From: an uncultured Mycobacterium sp.
GTDB lineage: Bacteria > Actinomycetota > Actinomycetes > Mycobacteriales > Mycobacteriaceae
Direction: 5' to 3'
DNA length: 53,747 bases
Assembly: GCA_900078375.1 (NCBI GenBank)
Contig: FLQS01000001.1
Span: forward strand, 1 to 53,747
Position 1 is the first letter of the stretch, and each line of letters opens with the position of its first letter. The notes under the pieces are model-generated. The model searched no databases and was not told the DNA's origin. It was given only the letters and a program-made list of their open reading frames with translations. Positions 17,321 through 26,761 of the stretch are shown piece after piece. Both the position numbers and the translations under genes were made by a program.

Positions 17321-20081
17321 ATCGCAGCTCGATCAGTTCACCGAGCTGCTGACGTTTCGGCTCGACCCGTTCCAGCGGCAGGCATGTGAGGCCCTGGAAC
17401 GCGGCCACGGCGTGCTGGTATGCGCACCGACCGGCGCGGGCAAGACAGTCGTCGGCGAGTTCGCGGTGCACCTCGCATTGGCGGCGGGCCGAAAGTGCTT
17501 CTACACCACGCCGATCAAGGCACTGAGCAACCAGAAGCACAACGATCTGGTGCAGCGCTACGGTGCCGAGAACATCGGCCTGCTGACCGGTGACCAGTCG
17601 ATCAACGGCGACGCGCCGGTGGTGGTGATGACCACCGAGGTGCTGCGCAACATGCTGTACGCCGGATCCGAAACGTTGCGGGCGCTGTCCTTTGTGGTGA
17701 TGGACGAGGTGCACTTCCTCGCCGACCGGATGCGCGGCGCGGTGTGGGAAGAGGTGATCCTGCACCTGCCCGAGGATGTGCGGCTGGTCAGCCTGTCGGC
17801 CACGGTGAGCAATGCCGAGGAGTTCGGTGGCTGGATCCAGACCGTACGCGGCGACACCACCGTCGTCGTCGATGAGCACCGGCCGGTGCCGCTGTGGCAG
17901 CACGTGCTGGTCGGCAAGCGGCTGTTCGACCTGTTCGACTACTCCGAAAAAAATACCGTGGGCAGCCTCGTCGACCCGGACCTGATCCGGCACATCGCAC
18001 ATCGCCGTGAGGCCGAACGCCTGACCGATTGGGAGCCGCGCCGTCGCGGGCCGGGGCGCCAAGGCGGCCGATCGGGCCTCTACCGTCCGCCCGCACGCCC
18101 CGATGTGATCGCCGCGCTCGACCGCGAGGGGCTGCTGCCGGCCATCACGTTCATCTTCTCGCGCGCTGGCTGCGATGCCGCTGTCAAACAGTGCCTGCGC
18201 AGTCCGCTGCGGCTGACCAATGACGAGGACCGCAAACGGATCGCCGAAGTGATCGACCGCCGCTGTGGCGATCTCGCCGATTCCGACCTGGTGGTGCTCG
18301 ACTACTACGAATGGCGCGAGGGCCTGCTGCGGGGCCTGGCAGCCCATCACGCCGGCATGCTGCCAGTATTCCGGCACACCGTCGAGGAACTTTTCACCGC
18401 AGGCCTGGTCAAAGCCGTCTTCGCAACCGAGACGCTAGCGCTGGGCATCAATATGCCGGCCCGCACCGTCGTGCTGGAGAAGCTGGTCAAGTTCAACGGC
18501 GAACAGCACATGCCGCTGACGCCGGGGGAGTACACCCAGCTCACCGGGCGTGCTGGGCGACGCGGGATCGACGTCGAGGGCCACGCCGTCGTGCTGTGGC
18601 ACCCCGATGTCGAGCCCGCCGAGGTCGCCGGGCTGGCGTCGACGCGAACGTTCCCGCTGAAGAGCTCGTTCGCGCCGTCGTACAACATGACGATCAACCT
18701 GGTGAACCAGATGGGTCCGGAGCAGGCTCACCAGCTGTTGGAGCGCTCGTTCGCGCAGTACCAGGCCGACCGGTCGGTGGTGGGGCTGGTCCGCGGTGTC
18801 GAGCGGGGCGAGAAGATGCTGGGCGACATCGCTGCCGAGCTCGACTGGGACCGTCGGGCCAACCCCGACCGCGAGCCGGCGATCCTCGACTACGTGCGGT
18901 TGCGCGCCAAGATCAGCGAGCGGGAGCGGGCGCAATCCCGGGCCTCGCGGCTGCAGCGCCGGCAGGTTACTGCCGACGCATTGGCGGCGTTGCGCCGCGG
19001 CGACATCATCAACATCAACCAGGGGCGTCGCGGCGGATTGGCGGTCGTGCTCGAAGCGGCCAACGACCCGTCCGATCCCCGTCCGCTGGTGTTGACCGAA
19101 AACCGTTGGGCGGGAAGGGTTTCCTCGGCTGATTTCGCTGGGTTGACGGCGCCGCTGGGGTCGATGTCACTGCCCAAACGGGTCGAGCATCGCCAGCCGA
19201 GGGTGCGCCGGGACCTGGCGTCAGCGTTGCTGTCGGCGTCGGCCGGGCTGATGGTGCCCTCAGCCCGGAGACGACGTGGCGAGAGCGACGAGCCCGCCGA
19301 CATCGACCCGGAACTGGTATCGCTGCGTGAGGCGATGCGCAAGCATTCGGTGCACGGGCTGGCCGACCGGGAGGCCAAGGTGCGCATCGGCGAGCGCTAT
19401 CTACGGGTGGAACGCGACAACGAGCAGATCCGCAACAAGGTCAGCGCCGCGACCAATTCCCTGGCCCGCACGTTCGACCGGATCGTGGGGCTGCTGACCG
19501 AGCGGGGGTTTATTGAGTCCGGCGGGCAGGGCTCCAGCGACCCGCGGGTGACGGCTGACGGCCGGCTGCTGGCGCGGATTTACAGCGAGAGCGACCTGCT
19601 GGTCGCCGAATGCCTGCGCACCGGAGCCTGGAAGGGGCTGGCGCCGGCCGAGTTGGCCGCGGTGCTCTCGGCGATGGTGTTCGAAACCCGCGGCAGCGAC
19701 GGCCCCACCCCCGCGCACGCGATCGACATGCCCACCCCGAAGGTGCGCCGCGCCCTGGTCGAGACGCGACGGCTGTCCGGGCAGCTCCGCGCCGACGAGA
19801 ACCGGCACCGGATCGCCCCGACCCGCGAGCCCGACGAGGGATTCGTCCCCGCCGTGTACCGCTGGGCGACGACCGGCGACCTGGCTGCCGCCCTGGCGGC
19901 CTCCGATGTGGCCGGTGGCGGCACACCCCTGCCCGCGGGTGATTTCGTACGGTGGTGCCGCCAGGTGCTCGACCTGCTCGACCAGGTGCGCAATGCCGGG
20001 CCGGAAGCCGGCCTGCGGAGCACCGCGAAACGTGCCATTGACGACATCCGGCGCGGCGTCGTCGCTGTTGATGGCGGGTAG
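17304..20081 (+). CDS. helY: Ski2-type RNA/DNA helicase HelY
   Basis: A 925-residue superfamily 2 helicase similar to the M. tuberculosis HelY (906 residues) and to eukaryotic Ski2/Mtr4. Visible motifs: Q-like [14 protein letters not shown], Walker A APTGAGKT (41-48), [11 protein letters not shown] (motif Ia), DEVH (134-137), SAT in VSLSATVSN, the [17 protein letters not shown] segment and [10 protein letters not shown] (motif VI). The C-terminal third corresponds to the Ski2 arch-like and DSHCT domains. It is probably involved in RNA processing or decay; exact substrates are unknown. Its start lies within tatC, indicating one operon. The TAG stop codon doubles as the first bases of a TAGGCT -10 element for the next gene. 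Confidence 0.93.
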   Translation: MTTSPKSQLDQFTELLTFRLDPFQRQACEALERGHGVLVCAPTGAGKTVVGEFAVHLALAAGRKCFYTTPIKALSNQKHNDLVQRYGAENIGLLTGDQSINGDAPVVVMTTEVLRNMLYAGSETLRALSFVVMDEVHFLADRMRGAVWEEVILHLPEDVRLVSLSATVSNAEEFGGWIQTVRGDTTVVVDEHRPVPLWQHVLVGKRLFDLFDYSEKNTVGSLVDPDLIRHIAHRREAERLTDWEPRRRGPGRQGGRSGLYRPPARPDVIAALDREGLLPAITFIFSRAGCDAAVKQCLRSPLRLTNDEDRKRIAEVIDRRCGDLADSDLVVLDYYEWREGLLRGLAAHHAGMLPVFRHTVEELFTAGLVKAVFATETLALGINMPARTVVLEKLVKFNGEQHMPLTPGEYTQLTGRAGRRGIDVEGHAVVLWHPDVEPAEVAGLASTRTFPLKSSFAPSYNMTINLVNQMGPEQAHQLLERSFAQYQADRSVVGLVRGVERGEKMLGDIAAELDWDRRANPDREPAILDYVRLRAKISERERAQSRASRLQRRQVTADALAALRRGDIININQGRRGGLAVVLEAANDPSDPRPLVLTENRWAGRVSSADFAGLTAPLGSMSLPKRVEHRQPRVRRDLASALLSASAGLMVPSARRRRGESDEPADIDPELVSLREAMRKHSVHGLADREAKVRIGERYLRVERDNEQIRNKVSAATNSLARTFDRIVGLLTERGFIESGGQGSSDPRVTADGRLLARIYSESDLLVAECLRTGAWKGLAPAELAAVLSAMVFETRGSDGPTPAHAIDMPTPKVRRALVETRRLSGQLRADENRHRIAPTREPDEGFVPAVYRWATTGDLAAALAASDVAGGGTPLPAGDFVRWCRQVLDLLDQVRNAGPEAGLRSTAKRAIDDIRRGVVAVDGG

Positions 20082-20084
20082 GCT
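20079..20084 (+). promoter_or_regulatory. possible -10 element overlapping the helY stop codon
   Basis: TAGGCT begins with the TAG stop of helY. It would place the transcript start near 20091 and give the DUF4333 gene a UTR of about 47 nt with AAGGAGAG at 20127-20134. Confidence 0.4.
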
Positions 20085-20137
20085 CGTGCAAACGCTACGG
20101 TGGGAGCGGCGAATCGCTACCAGATCAAGGAGAGACG

Positions 20138-20941
20138 ATGAGCGGACCGCAGGGTTCTGACCCCAACCCCTGGCAGGGCCAGCCCGCCCAGGGTCAGGAT
20201 CAGCCCGCCCCCGGCTCCGAGCAGCCCGCTGCGCCGGCCTGGCAGCAGCCGGAAACACCGGGCGGTGAGACGCCGGCCTGGCAGCAGCCGACCAGCGAGC
20301 CCCCGGCGTGGCAGCCGCCCGCCTATACCCAGCCGCAGTACCCGCAGTACGGGCAACAGCCGACGCAGGGGTACCCCCAGCAGCCCTACCAGGCGCCGAC
20401 CGAATACAACCCCGGCGCCTACGGCCAGCCGGGCCAATACGGCCAGCCCGCTCAGCCGGGTCAGTACGGTCAGCCGCAGTACGGCCAGTACCCGCAGCAA
20501 CCGGGCTATCCGCAGCAGCCGGGCCAATACCCGCAGCAACCGGGCGATCCCAACCAGCCCGGGCAGTACGCGCCCTACCCGCCCGGCGGCGAGGAAGCGG
20601 CCAAGAAGTCCTCGGCCGTGATCTTCACCGTCATCGGTGTGCTGGCCGCGATCGTCGTCGCCGTGGTGCTGGTGCTGGGCTTCTGGAAACCCGGCTTCTT
20701 CGTCACCACCAAGTTGGACATCGGCAAGGCCCAGGTGGGCGTGCAGCAGATCCTCACCGACGAGACCAACGGCTACGGCGCCAAGAACGTCAAGGACGTC
20801 AAGTGCAACAACGGTGCTAACCCCACGGTCAAGAAGGGTGACACCTTCACCTGCGAGGTGAGCATCGACGGCACCAAGCGCCAGGTGACGGTCACGTTCC
20901 AGGACGACAAGGGCACGTACGAGGTCGGCCGGCCGAAGTAG
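20138..20941 (+). CDS. DUF4333 membrane protein with Gln/Pro/Tyr-rich repeats
   Basis: A 267-residue protein in three parts. Residues 1-150 are low-complexity with degenerate repeats of the QPGQYGQP / [13 protein letters not shown] type, rich in Gln, Pro, Gly and Tyr and probably cytoplasmic and disordered. One hydrophobic segment follows at about 162-185 ([20 protein letters not shown]). The C-terminal ~75 residues form a DUF4333 domain outside the membrane with a Cys pair ([21 protein letters not shown]). AAGGAGAG precedes the ATG. M. tuberculosis has a similar protein, Rv2091c, after helY. The function is unknown; the repeats suggest a protein-binding or cell-envelope scaffold role. Confidence 0.88.
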   Translation: MSGPQGSDPNPWQGQPAQGQDQPAPGSEQPAAPAWQQPETPGGETPAWQQPTSEPPAWQPPAYTQPQYPQYGQQPTQGYPQQPYQAPTEYNPGAYGQPGQYGQPAQPGQYGQPQYGQYPQQPGYPQQPGQYPQQPGDPNQPGQYAPYPPGGEEAAKKSSAVIFTVIGVLAAIVVAVVLVLGFWKPGFFVTTKLDIGKAQVGVQQILTDETNGYGAKNVKDVKCNNGANPTVKKGDTFTCEVSIDGTKRQVTVTFQDDKGTYEVGRPK

Positions 20942-20954
20942 CCGGTGACCTGGC

Positions 20955-21014
20955 GCGAGCGTGCGCGAAGTGCCCGCAACCGCGGCGTGTCACCGTACGG
21001 ACACGCACGCTCGC
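20955..21014. repeat. nested inverted repeat between convergent genes
   Basis: Arms GCGAGCGTGCG (20955-20965) and CGCACGCTCGC (21004-21014) are perfect 11-bp complements around 38 nt. Inside, GCGTGTC (20985-20991) pairs with GACACGC (21000-21006), which overlaps the outer arm, so two alternative hairpins exist. It lies between two convergent genes and may act as a bidirectional terminator or be a mycobacterial intergenic repeat. There is no T-tract. Confidence 0.55.
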
Positions 21015-21021
21015 CGCTGAA

Positions 21022-21981
21022 TTAGAGGGCGTCCAGCGCTTTCTGTAGGCGCCCGATCGACGAACCGACGCCGTACGCGTGGGCCAGTTCGGCGACGCGG
21101 GCGGGGTCGGCGGCCGCCAGTGGCAGCCGATCGCCGGCAGTCGAGAGCGCCACTGGTGCATTGCGGGCCACCAGCACCACCGGCCCGGCCGCCTCGATGT
21201 AGTCGGTCGCCGCCAGCAGCTTGCTGCGAAAAGCCTTGGACAGCTTCGACTTCGGATCGTGCGCGGCGGCCAGGATGTCCTCCAGCGAGCCGTACTGGGA
21301 CAGCAGCGTGGCCGCGGTCTTCTCCCCGACACCCGGCACCCCGGGCAGGCCGTCGGACGGATCACCGCGCAGCAGAGCCAATTCGGCGTAGGCGAGCCCG
21401 GCCCGATGGACCGGCACGCCATAGCGCTCGGCCACCTCGACCGGCCCGAACATCGTCGCGTTCGACAACCCGCGGCCCAGATACAACACCCGCACCGCCA
21501 CCGGATCGTCACCCACCACCTGCAGCAGGTCGCGGTCGCCGCTGACGACCACGACGGGATCGCGTGTCTCGGCGTTGGCCAGCGTGCCAAGCACGTCGTC
21601 GGCCTCGAAGCCCTCCGCGCCCGCGGTGGCGATCCCGAACGCGTCGAGCAGCTCCATGATCATCTCGACCTGATGGCTGAGCTCGTCCGGCACTTCCTCC
21701 AAATCCGTTTCACCGCTGGGCTTTTCCTCAGCGACCCGGTGCGCTTTGTACGACGGGATCGCGTCGACACGGAACTGTGGGCGCCAGTCCAGGTCCAGGC
21801 AGACCACCAGCCGGCTCGGGCGTTCCCGGGTGATCAGTGTCGCCACACTATCGAGGAAGCCACGGACGGCGTTGACCTGCCTGCCGTCTGGCGCAGTGAT
21901 CGACGAGGGGACGCCGAAGAACGAGCGAAACCACATGCTGGCGCCGTCCAGCAGCAACACCGGTGCAGACATGTCAGTCAT
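21022..21981 (-). CDS. 5'-3' exonuclease (Pol I N-terminal/FEN-like)
   Basis: A 319-residue stand-alone 5'-nuclease. The N-terminal PIN-like domain shows metal ligands [24 protein letters not shown], the helical arch region [20 protein letters not shown] and [12 protein letters not shown]. The helix-hairpin-helix clamp is [18 protein letters not shown]. It would remove 5' flaps or RNA primers in repair and replication. There is no polymerase domain. M. tuberculosis Rv2090 is the equivalent gene next to pepE, though annotated longer. The gene is divergent from the VOC gene, with starts 20 bp apart. Confidence 0.92.
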   Translation of the reverse strand: MTDMSAPVLLLDGASMWFRSFFGVPSSITAPDGRQVNAVRGFLDSVATLITRERPSRLVVCLDLDWRPQFRVDAIPSYKAHRVAEEKPSGETDLEEVPDELSHQVEMIMELLDAFGIATAGAEGFEADDVLGTLANAETRDPVVVVSGDRDLLQVVGDDPVAVRVLYLGRGLSNATMFGPVEVAERYGVPVHRAGLAYAELALLRGDPSDGLPGVPGVGEKTAATLLSQYGSLEDILAAAHDPKSKLSKAFRSKLLAATDYIEAAGPVVLVARNAPVALSTAGDRLPLAAADPARVAELAHAYGVGSSIGRLQKALDAL

Positions 21982-21989
21982 CCTGCCAG

Positions 21990-21995
21990 TACCGT
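21990..21995 (+). promoter_or_regulatory. -10 element of leaderless VOC gene
   Basis: TACCGT ends 6 nt before the ATG at 22002, consistent with a leaderless transcript. It lies only 8 nt outside the divergent exonuclease gene. Confidence 0.45.
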
Positions 21996-22001
21996 TGGAG
22001 T

Positions 22002-22394
22002 ATGTCGTTCGCCATCGAGCGGATCGACCACGTAGTGCTCAACTGCCGTGACGTCGACGCGGTCGCCGACTGGTATGTCCGCGTCCTCGGCATGCGCCTC
22101 GAGGTGTTCTCCGGCGACAGGCTGGCATTGCGATTCGGCGATCAGAAGCTCAACCTGCGGCCCACCGGCTCGCCGAACTGGAGCACCGCAGCGGTGGACG
22201 CCCCCGGATCAGTGGATCTGTGTTTCATCACCACGGCCTCGCCCGATGACGTCGCGGCCGCGCTGCGAGACGCCGGGGTGGCGATCGCCGAGGGGCCCGT
22301 GCCCAAGAACGGCGCGCTTGGCCCGATGACGTCGTACTACTGCCGCGATCCCGAGGGGAATCTGGTCGAGATCGCCAGTTATCCTGCACCGTAA
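22002..22394 (+). CDS. VOC (glyoxalase/dioxygenase) family protein
   Basis: A 130-residue single-module vicinal oxygen chelate protein. It starts at the ATG at 22002 ([31 protein letters not shown]), the standard beta-alpha-beta opening with the metal-ligand His in DHVVL. A second half-module ends with [16 protein letters not shown], whose Glu is the usual second metal ligand. It resembles the small VOC proteins related to Salmonella STM3117. The substrate is unknown. The 3' end overlaps that of the converging hotdog gene by 16 bp. Confidence 0.88.
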   Translation: MSFAIERIDHVVLNCRDVDAVADWYVRVLGMRLEVFSGDRLALRFGDQKLNLRPTGSPNWSTAAVDAPGSVDLCFITTASPDDVAAALRDAGVAIAEGPVPKNGALGPMTSYYCRDPEGNLVEIASYPAP

Positions 22395-23230
22395 CGGAAT
22401 ACGTACGATCCCGCGGTGATCGGTTTGTTGCCTGCGCCTTCGTCGAACATCGTGGCGCGCACCGCGATCGTGCCGTCGGCGCCGCGGATCGGTTCCGCGT
22501 CGACGCGGAACGGCCCGAACTTGCCCCGCGCCAAGAACATCACGTGTGAGCTGACCCCCTGCAACTGATCGGTTTTTGCCGCGGCGGCTGCTGCATCGAT
22601 GGCCGCGGTCTCCAGCACCACGAACTGCGGACCGATGTGCAACGCGGCGTCCGGGGAGGCCACCTCGACCGACAGCTCCGGCAGCGCCCACACCCCGTCG
22701 GGCCTGCGCGCGGCACCGAACACCTGCCACAACGGTGGCAGGTCGGGGGAGTCGACGACCTCGATCGGGTTGAGCGCCATCTTCTCCAGCCCCTCGGGCG
22801 GGACGCCGATGCTGACACCCTGGCCCTCGTTGAGCGCCAGCACGCGAGAGGGGTTGTCGGCGTCCACGATCCGCGACCGGCTGTAGGACATCTGTCTTCC
22901 GCGCTTGAGGTCCTCGGACTGGATCTCGATCCGGCGGACGTCTCGGCCGGGATCGAGCACCTGGATGGAGATCACCACCGGGTTGGGCACCGCCTCGCGA
23001 TCCGACACGAGCCCGCTGTCCGGCGAGACGATGCCCAGCACCGCCAAGAACAGCCCGCCGGTCGGATTGCGCATGTCGTGGCGGATCGTCACGGTGTCCT
23101 GTGCGCCCACGTCCATCGACGAGTAGCTGCGGCCCAGGTAGCGGTAGCTGAGCAACCCACCCCAACGGCGGTTGAGTTCGGCGGCGTAGGCCGCGGGGTC
23201 GTCAGTAAGCTCACGGATGTCGCGCAGCAT
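22379..23230 (-). CDS. tandem hotdog-fold (thioesterase-like) protein
   Basis: A 283-residue protein whose two halves each look like a hotdog fold. The first has an acyl-pocket helix pattern (RHDMRNPTGGLFLAVLGI) followed by VVISIQVLDPGRDVRRIEIQSEDLKRGRQMSYSRSRIVD. The second has GVSSHVMFLARGKFGPFRVDAEPIRG and [27 protein letters not shown]. Such double-hotdog proteins act on acyl-CoA as thioesterases or dehydratases, but no specific catalytic residue can be assigned with certainty. It is divergent from the M24 dipeptidase gene and has its own leaderless-type -10. The identification is from pattern, not close homology. Confidence 0.65.
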   Translation of the reverse strand: MLRDIRELTDDPAAYAAELNRRWGGLLSYRYLGRSYSSMDVGAQDTVTIRHDMRNPTGGLFLAVLGIVSPDSGLVSDREAVPNPVVISIQVLDPGRDVRRIEIQSEDLKRGRQMSYSRSRIVDADNPSRVLALNEGQGVSIGVPPEGLEKMALNPIEVVDSPDLPPLWQVFGAARRPDGVWALPELSVEVASPDAALHIGPQFVVLETAAIDAAAAAAKTDQLQGVSSHVMFLARGKFGPFRVDAEPIRGADGTIAVRATMFDEGAGNKPITAGSYVFRYGAG

Positions 23231-23236
23231 CGCGTC

Positions 23237-23242
23237 ATCGTA
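23237..23242 (-). promoter_or_regulatory. -10 element of leaderless hotdog gene
   Basis: On the minus strand TACGAT ends 6 nt before the ATG at 23230. Confidence 0.45.
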
Positions 23243-23252
23243 TGCCTGCAGC

Positions 23253-23258
23253 TAGCCT
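23253..23258 (+). promoter_or_regulatory. -10 element of leaderless pepE transcript
   Basis: TAGCCT ends 7 nt before the pepE ATG at 23266. Together with the minus-strand -10 at 23237-23242 it makes a very compact back-to-back promoter pair. Confidence 0.5.
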
Positions 23259-23265
23259 GGCTGGC

Positions 23266-24387
23266 ATGAGCGCCAGTCGTTTCAGCAGCGATGTTTATGC
23301 CCGCCGGCTCGCCGCCGCATCAGCCGCGGCCGCCGATGCCGGGCTGGCCGGTCTGGTCATCACCCCCGGCTACGACCTGCGCTACCTCGTCGGCTCGGCG
23401 GCCCAGACCTTCGAGCGGCTGACCGCGCTGGTGGTGCCGGCTACCGGCCGGCCGATGATGGTCGTGCCGCGGCTGGAACTGGCGTCGCTGAAGGAGTCCG
23501 CCGTCGTCGATCTGGGACTGCTCGTGCAGGACTGGGTGGACGGCGAAAACCCCTACGACATGGTTGCGGTCGCCCTCGGCGGGCACGCCCGGGTCGCGGT
23601 GACCGATTCGATGCCCGCACTGCATCTGTTGCCGTTGGCCGAACGATTCGGCTCGGTGCCGGTGCTCGCCACCGACGTGCTGCGCGCACTGCGGATGGTC
23701 AAGGACCCTGCCGAGATCGACGCGCTGCGCAAGGCCGGTGCCGCGATCGACCGGGTGCACGCCCGGGTGCCAGAGTTCCTGGTGCCCGGCCGCACCGAAG
23801 CCGACGTCGCCGACGATATCGCTAAAGCCATTGTGGCCGAGGGTCATTCATCGGTAGCGTTCATCATCGTCGGCTCCGGGCCGCACGGCGCCGACCCACA
23901 CCACGAATGCTCCGACCGAGTGCTGGAGGCCGGCGACATCGTCGTCGTCGACATCGGCGGACCCTACGCCCCCGGCTACAACTCCGACTGCACCCGCACC
24001 TACAGCCTCGGCGAGCCGAGCGCCGAGATCGCCGAACAGTACGCGGTATTGCAGCGCGCACAGGCCGCCGCGGTCGCGGCGGTGCGCCCCGGTGTGACCG
24101 CCGAGCAGGTCGACGCCGCCGCCCGCGACGTGCTGGCCGATGCCGGGCTGGGCGAGTACTTCGTGCACCGCACCGGGCACGGGATCGGGCTCTCGGTGCA
24201 CGAGGAGCCCTACATCGTCGCGGGCAATGACCTGCCGCTGACCGAGGGCATGGCGTTCTCGGTCGAGCCGGGCGTCTACTTCCCGGGCAAGTGGGGCGCC
24301 CGCATCGAGGACATCGTCATCGTGACCGCCGACGGCGCGCTGGCCGTGAACACCGGCCCGCACGCGCTGACGGTGGTGCCGGTCTAG
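23266..24387 (+). CDS. pepE: M24 metallopeptidase (Xaa-Pro dipeptidase) PepE
   Basis: A 373-residue M24B peptidase (M. tuberculosis PepE has 375). The N-terminal creatinase-like domain spans about 10-140. The C-terminal pita-bread domain has all five dinuclear metal ligands: Asp in VVDIGG and Asp in NSDCTRTY, His in [15 protein letters not shown], Glu in [10 protein letters not shown] and Glu in ARIEDIVIV. It should cleave dipeptides with a C-terminal proline. The ATG at 23266 is chosen from the conserved N terminus and the -10 seven bases before it. The TAG stop shares the palindrome CTAG (24384-24387) with the stop of the converging gene. Confidence 0.93.
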   Translation: MSASRFSSDVYARRLAAASAAAADAGLAGLVITPGYDLRYLVGSAAQTFERLTALVVPATGRPMMVVPRLELASLKESAVVDLGLLVQDWVDGENPYDMVAVALGGHARVAVTDSMPALHLLPLAERFGSVPVLATDVLRALRMVKDPAEIDALRKAGAAIDRVHARVPEFLVPGRTEADVADDIAKAIVAEGHSSVAFIIVGSGPHGADPHHECSDRVLEAGDIVVVDIGGPYAPGYNSDCTRTYSLGEPSAEIAEQYAVLQRAQAAAVAAVRPGVTAEQVDAAARDVLADAGLGEYFVHRTGHGIGLSVHEEPYIVAGNDLPLTEGMAFSVEPGVYFPGKWGARIEDIVIVTADGALAVNTGPHALTVVPV

Positions 24388-24797
24388 CTCTTCGAATGGT
24401 CCAGCAGGCCCGACGAGCCCAGCACCCGCGTCACGTGCACCTCGATGACGACACGCTTCGGATTGACACGCGGGGTGCGGTAGCGCTGGGCGTAGCGCAG
24501 CTCGGCGTCACGGACCGCTGCCGGATCCCGGTTCACGTTGGCTGCGCCCTCGAGCGACAGCCACCGTGCGCCGTCGACCTGTGACAGCACGCCCACTCCG
24601 GATCGCTCGGAGTTGATCGCCTTCTGCGAGCCGTCGCTGGTGATGACGCGGGCGATGTGCGTCTTGGGATCGAAGGTGAAACCGACAGCCACCACGTGTG
24701 GTGAATTGTCCGCGCGCAGAGTAGTCAGCATCGCAAGGTGGCGTTCGGTGAGGAAGGCCAGCGCGTCGCTGGTCAGCCGGGTCGTTGAGTTGCCCAT
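24384..24797 (-). CDS. F420H2-dependent biliverdin reductase-like protein (Rv2074-like)
   Basis: A 137-residue split-barrel protein of the PPOX/FDOR-B group. The sequence [37 protein letters not shown]...THIARVIT...QKAIN is nearly the same as M. tuberculosis Rv2074, characterised as an F420H2-dependent reductase of biliverdin. The C-terminal [21 protein letters not shown] is also conserved. The cofactor site is formed in a homodimer. The ATG at 24797 gives the family length. It is divergent from the SDR that heads the cobLMK operon, leaving 36 bp that hold two opposing -10 elements. Confidence 0.9.
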   Translation of the reverse strand: MGNSTTRLTSDALAFLTERHLAMLTTLRADNSPHVVAVGFTFDPKTHIARVITSDGSQKAINSERSGVGVLSQVDGARWLSLEGAANVNRDPAAVRDAELRYAQRYRTPRVNPKRVVIEVHVTRVLGSSGLLDHSKS

Positions 24798-24805
24798 CAA
24801 CGTCG

Positions 24806-24811
24806 AGGCTA
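24806..24811 (-). promoter_or_regulatory. -10 element of the Rv2074-like gene
   Basis: On the minus strand TAGCCT ends 8 nt before the ATG at 24797, close to a leaderless arrangement. Confidence 0.4.
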
Positions 24812-24821
24812 GCGCAGTGAA

Positions 24822-24827
24822 TAATCT
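24822..24827 (+). promoter_or_regulatory. -10 element of leaderless SDR-cobLMK operon
   Basis: TAATCT ends 6 nt before the GTG at 24834. No cobalamin riboswitch can fit in the 36 bp between the divergent starts. Confidence 0.5.
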
Positions 24828-24833
24828 CGAGGT

Positions 24834-25583
24834 GTGAATGACACGGGGGCCGGTCCGGTCGTGATCTTCGGCGGCCGCAGCGAGATCGGCGTCGAAGTCG
24901 CCGAGCGGCTGGCGTCTGGAGCCACCGTGGTGCTGGCCGCGCGGCGCGCCGACCGGCTCGACGAGCAGGTCAGCGCGGTGCGCAGCGCCGGGGCTACGGC
25001 CGTCCACACCGTCGAGTTCGACGCCGACGACCTGGCCTCGCACGGCCCGCTGATCGAGCGGCTGGTGGCTGAGCATGGCCCGATTGGCACCGCGGTGCTG
25101 GCGTTCGGGATCCTGGGCGATCAGGCGCGCGCCGAATCCGACGCCGAGCACGCCGTCGCGGTCGTGCACACCGACTACGTCGCCCAGGTCGGCTTACTGA
25201 CGCACCTTTCCGCCACGATGCGTGCGGCGGACCGGGGTGCGCTGGTGGTGTTCTCCTCGATCGCCGGGGTGCGCGGACGGCGCGCCAACTACGTCTACGG
25301 TTCGGCCAAGGCCGGGCTCGACGCATTCGCCAACGGGCTGGCCGACGCGCTGCACGGCAGCGGGGTGCGGCTGCTGATCGTGCGCCCCGGCTTCGTAGTC
25401 GGGCGGATGACACAGGGCATGGATCCTGCGCCGCTGTCCAGCACACCGGCTCAGGTGGCCGACGCGACGGTGCGTGCACTGCGCAAGGGTCGGCGCGCGG
25501 TCTGGGTCCCAGCTCCGCTCGCGGTGCTGGCTTTCGCGTTTCGGATGACGCCGCAGTTCGTGTGGCGGAGGATGCCTCGATGA
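24834..25583 (+). CDS. short-chain dehydrogenase (Rv2073c-like)
   Basis: A 249-residue classical SDR starting at GTG. The cofactor site is [18 protein letters not shown], a GGRSEIG variant of TGxxxGxG. The active site has Ser in [11 protein letters not shown] and the YVYGSAKAG motif (YxxxK). The sequence type recalls the mycobacterial DprE2/Rv2073c group. It overlaps cobL by four bases (ATGA) and is the first gene of the SDR-cobL-cobM-cobK unit, the same order as in M. tuberculosis. Whether it participates in cobalamin synthesis is not known; it is not one of the canonical pathway enzymes. Confidence 0.9.
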   Translation: MNDTGAGPVVIFGGRSEIGVEVAERLASGATVVLAARRADRLDEQVSAVRSAGATAVHTVEFDADDLASHGPLIERLVAEHGPIGTAVLAFGILGDQARAESDAEHAVAVVHTDYVAQVGLLTHLSATMRAADRGALVVFSSIAGVRGRRANYVYGSAKAGLDAFANGLADALHGSGVRLLIVRPGFVVGRMTQGMDPAPLSSTPAQVADATVRALRKGRRAVWVPAPLAVLAFAFRMTPQFVWRRMPR

Positions 25584-26761
25584 GCCACATCTTTGTGGTG
25601 GGCATCGGCGCCGACGGCATGGCCGGGCTGGTGCCGGCGTCGAGCGCCGAATTGCGTAGGGCCACAGTAATTTACGGATCTCGACGCCAGCTGGATTTGC
25701 TCGACGACACCGTCACCGCCGAGCGGAGAGAATGGGGCAAGCCGTTCCTGGATACGGTGCGGGAGCTGCGCGACGCGACTACCGGCGACGCACACGTTGT
25801 CGCCAGCGGTGACCCGATGCTGCACGGTGTCGGCGCCACCATCATCCGCATGTGCGGCGCCGACCGAGTGACGGTACTGCCGCACGTGTCGAGTGTGACG
25901 CTGGCCTGCGCCCGGCTCGGCTGGTCGGTCCAGGACACCGAGGTGATCAGCCTGATGACTGCGCAACCGCGCAGAGCGATCCGTCGCGGCGGCCAGGCGA
26001 TCATATTGGCCAGCGGCCGAGCCGACGTGCGAGCGCTCGGCATTGTGCTTTACAACCACGGCCGGGGTGATTCCGAAGTGACCGTCCTCGAGCAGCTCGG
26101 CGGCCCACACGAGCGCCGACGCGATGGCACCGCACAGGAATGGGCCGACGACACGCCGCTCGACATCGACGACCTCCACGTGATCGCCGTGCGCTATCTA
26201 CCCGACGAGCGGATATCGCTGCTGCCCGACAACGCGTTCAGCCATGACGGGCAGATCACCAAGCAAGACATCCGGCTGGCGACCCTGGCGGCGCTCGCAC
26301 CGAGGCCGGGCGAGCGGCTATGGGACGTCGGTGCCGGGTCTGGCAGCATCTCCGTTGAGTGGTGCCGCAGCAGTCCTGGTTGCACCGCGGTCGCGTTCGA
26401 ACGCGAAATCATTCGCCGGGTGTCCATCGTGCACAACGCGGACGAGTTCGCGGTCGATATCGACGTGCGAGGGGAGGCCCCGCAGACATTCGACCAAGCC
26501 CAGGAACCGTCAGCTGTCTTCATCGGCGGCGGCCTCACCCACCCCGGGCTGCTCGAAGCATGTTGGGAACACTTGCCTGTTGGAGGCCGGTTGGTCGCCA
26601 ACGCCGTCACTGTCGAATCAGAAGTGATTCTCGCCCAATGGTTTTCGAAAATGGGTGGCGAACTTCGCAAATTCCAGCATTACCAGGCTGAGCCGTTGGG
26701 CGACTTCACCACGTGGCGTCCGGCGCTGCCGATCACGCAGTGGCTGGTGACCAAGCAGTGA
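25580..26761 (+). CDS. cobL: precorrin-6Y C5,15-methyltransferase (decarboxylating) CobL
   Basis: A bifunctional enzyme that methylates C5 and C15 of precorrin-6B and decarboxylates the C12 acetate, giving precorrin-8X. The 393-residue chain starts at ATG 25580 ([17 protein letters not shown]). The N-terminal CbiE-like domain (about 1-200) has the tetrapyrrole methylase P-loop GIGADG and GDPMLHGVG. The C-terminal CbiT-like SAM domain (about 210-393) has LWDVGAGSGSISVEW and the substrate-site stretch AVFIGGGL. The stop overlaps cobM as GTGA. The neighbours cobM and cobK act in the same section of the aerobic pathway. Confidence 0.95.
   Translation: MSHIFVVGIGADGMAGLVPASSAELRRATVIYGSRRQLDLLDDTVTAERREWGKPFLDTVRELRDATTGDAHVVASGDPMLHGVGATIIRMCGADRVTVLPHVSSVTLACARLGWSVQDTEVISLMTAQPRRAIRRGGQAIILASGRADVRALGIVLYNHGRGDSEVTVLEQLGGPHERRRDGTAQEWADDTPLDIDDLHVIAVRYLPDERISLLPDNAFSHDGQITKQDIRLATLAALAPRPGERLWDVGAGSGSISVEWCRSSPGCTAVAFEREIIRRVSIVHNADEFAVDIDVRGEAPQTFDQAQEPSAVFIGGGLTHPGLLEACWEHLPVGGRLVANAVTVESEVILAQWFSKMGGELRKFQHYQAEPLGDFTTWRPALPITQWLVTKQ

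Noticed and set aside
20138..20590. Repetitive CAG/CCG-type tract as a non-coding repeat
   Set aside because: It is in frame within a protein with a membrane helix and DUF4333 domain; the repetition is at protein level (Q/P/G/Y repeats).
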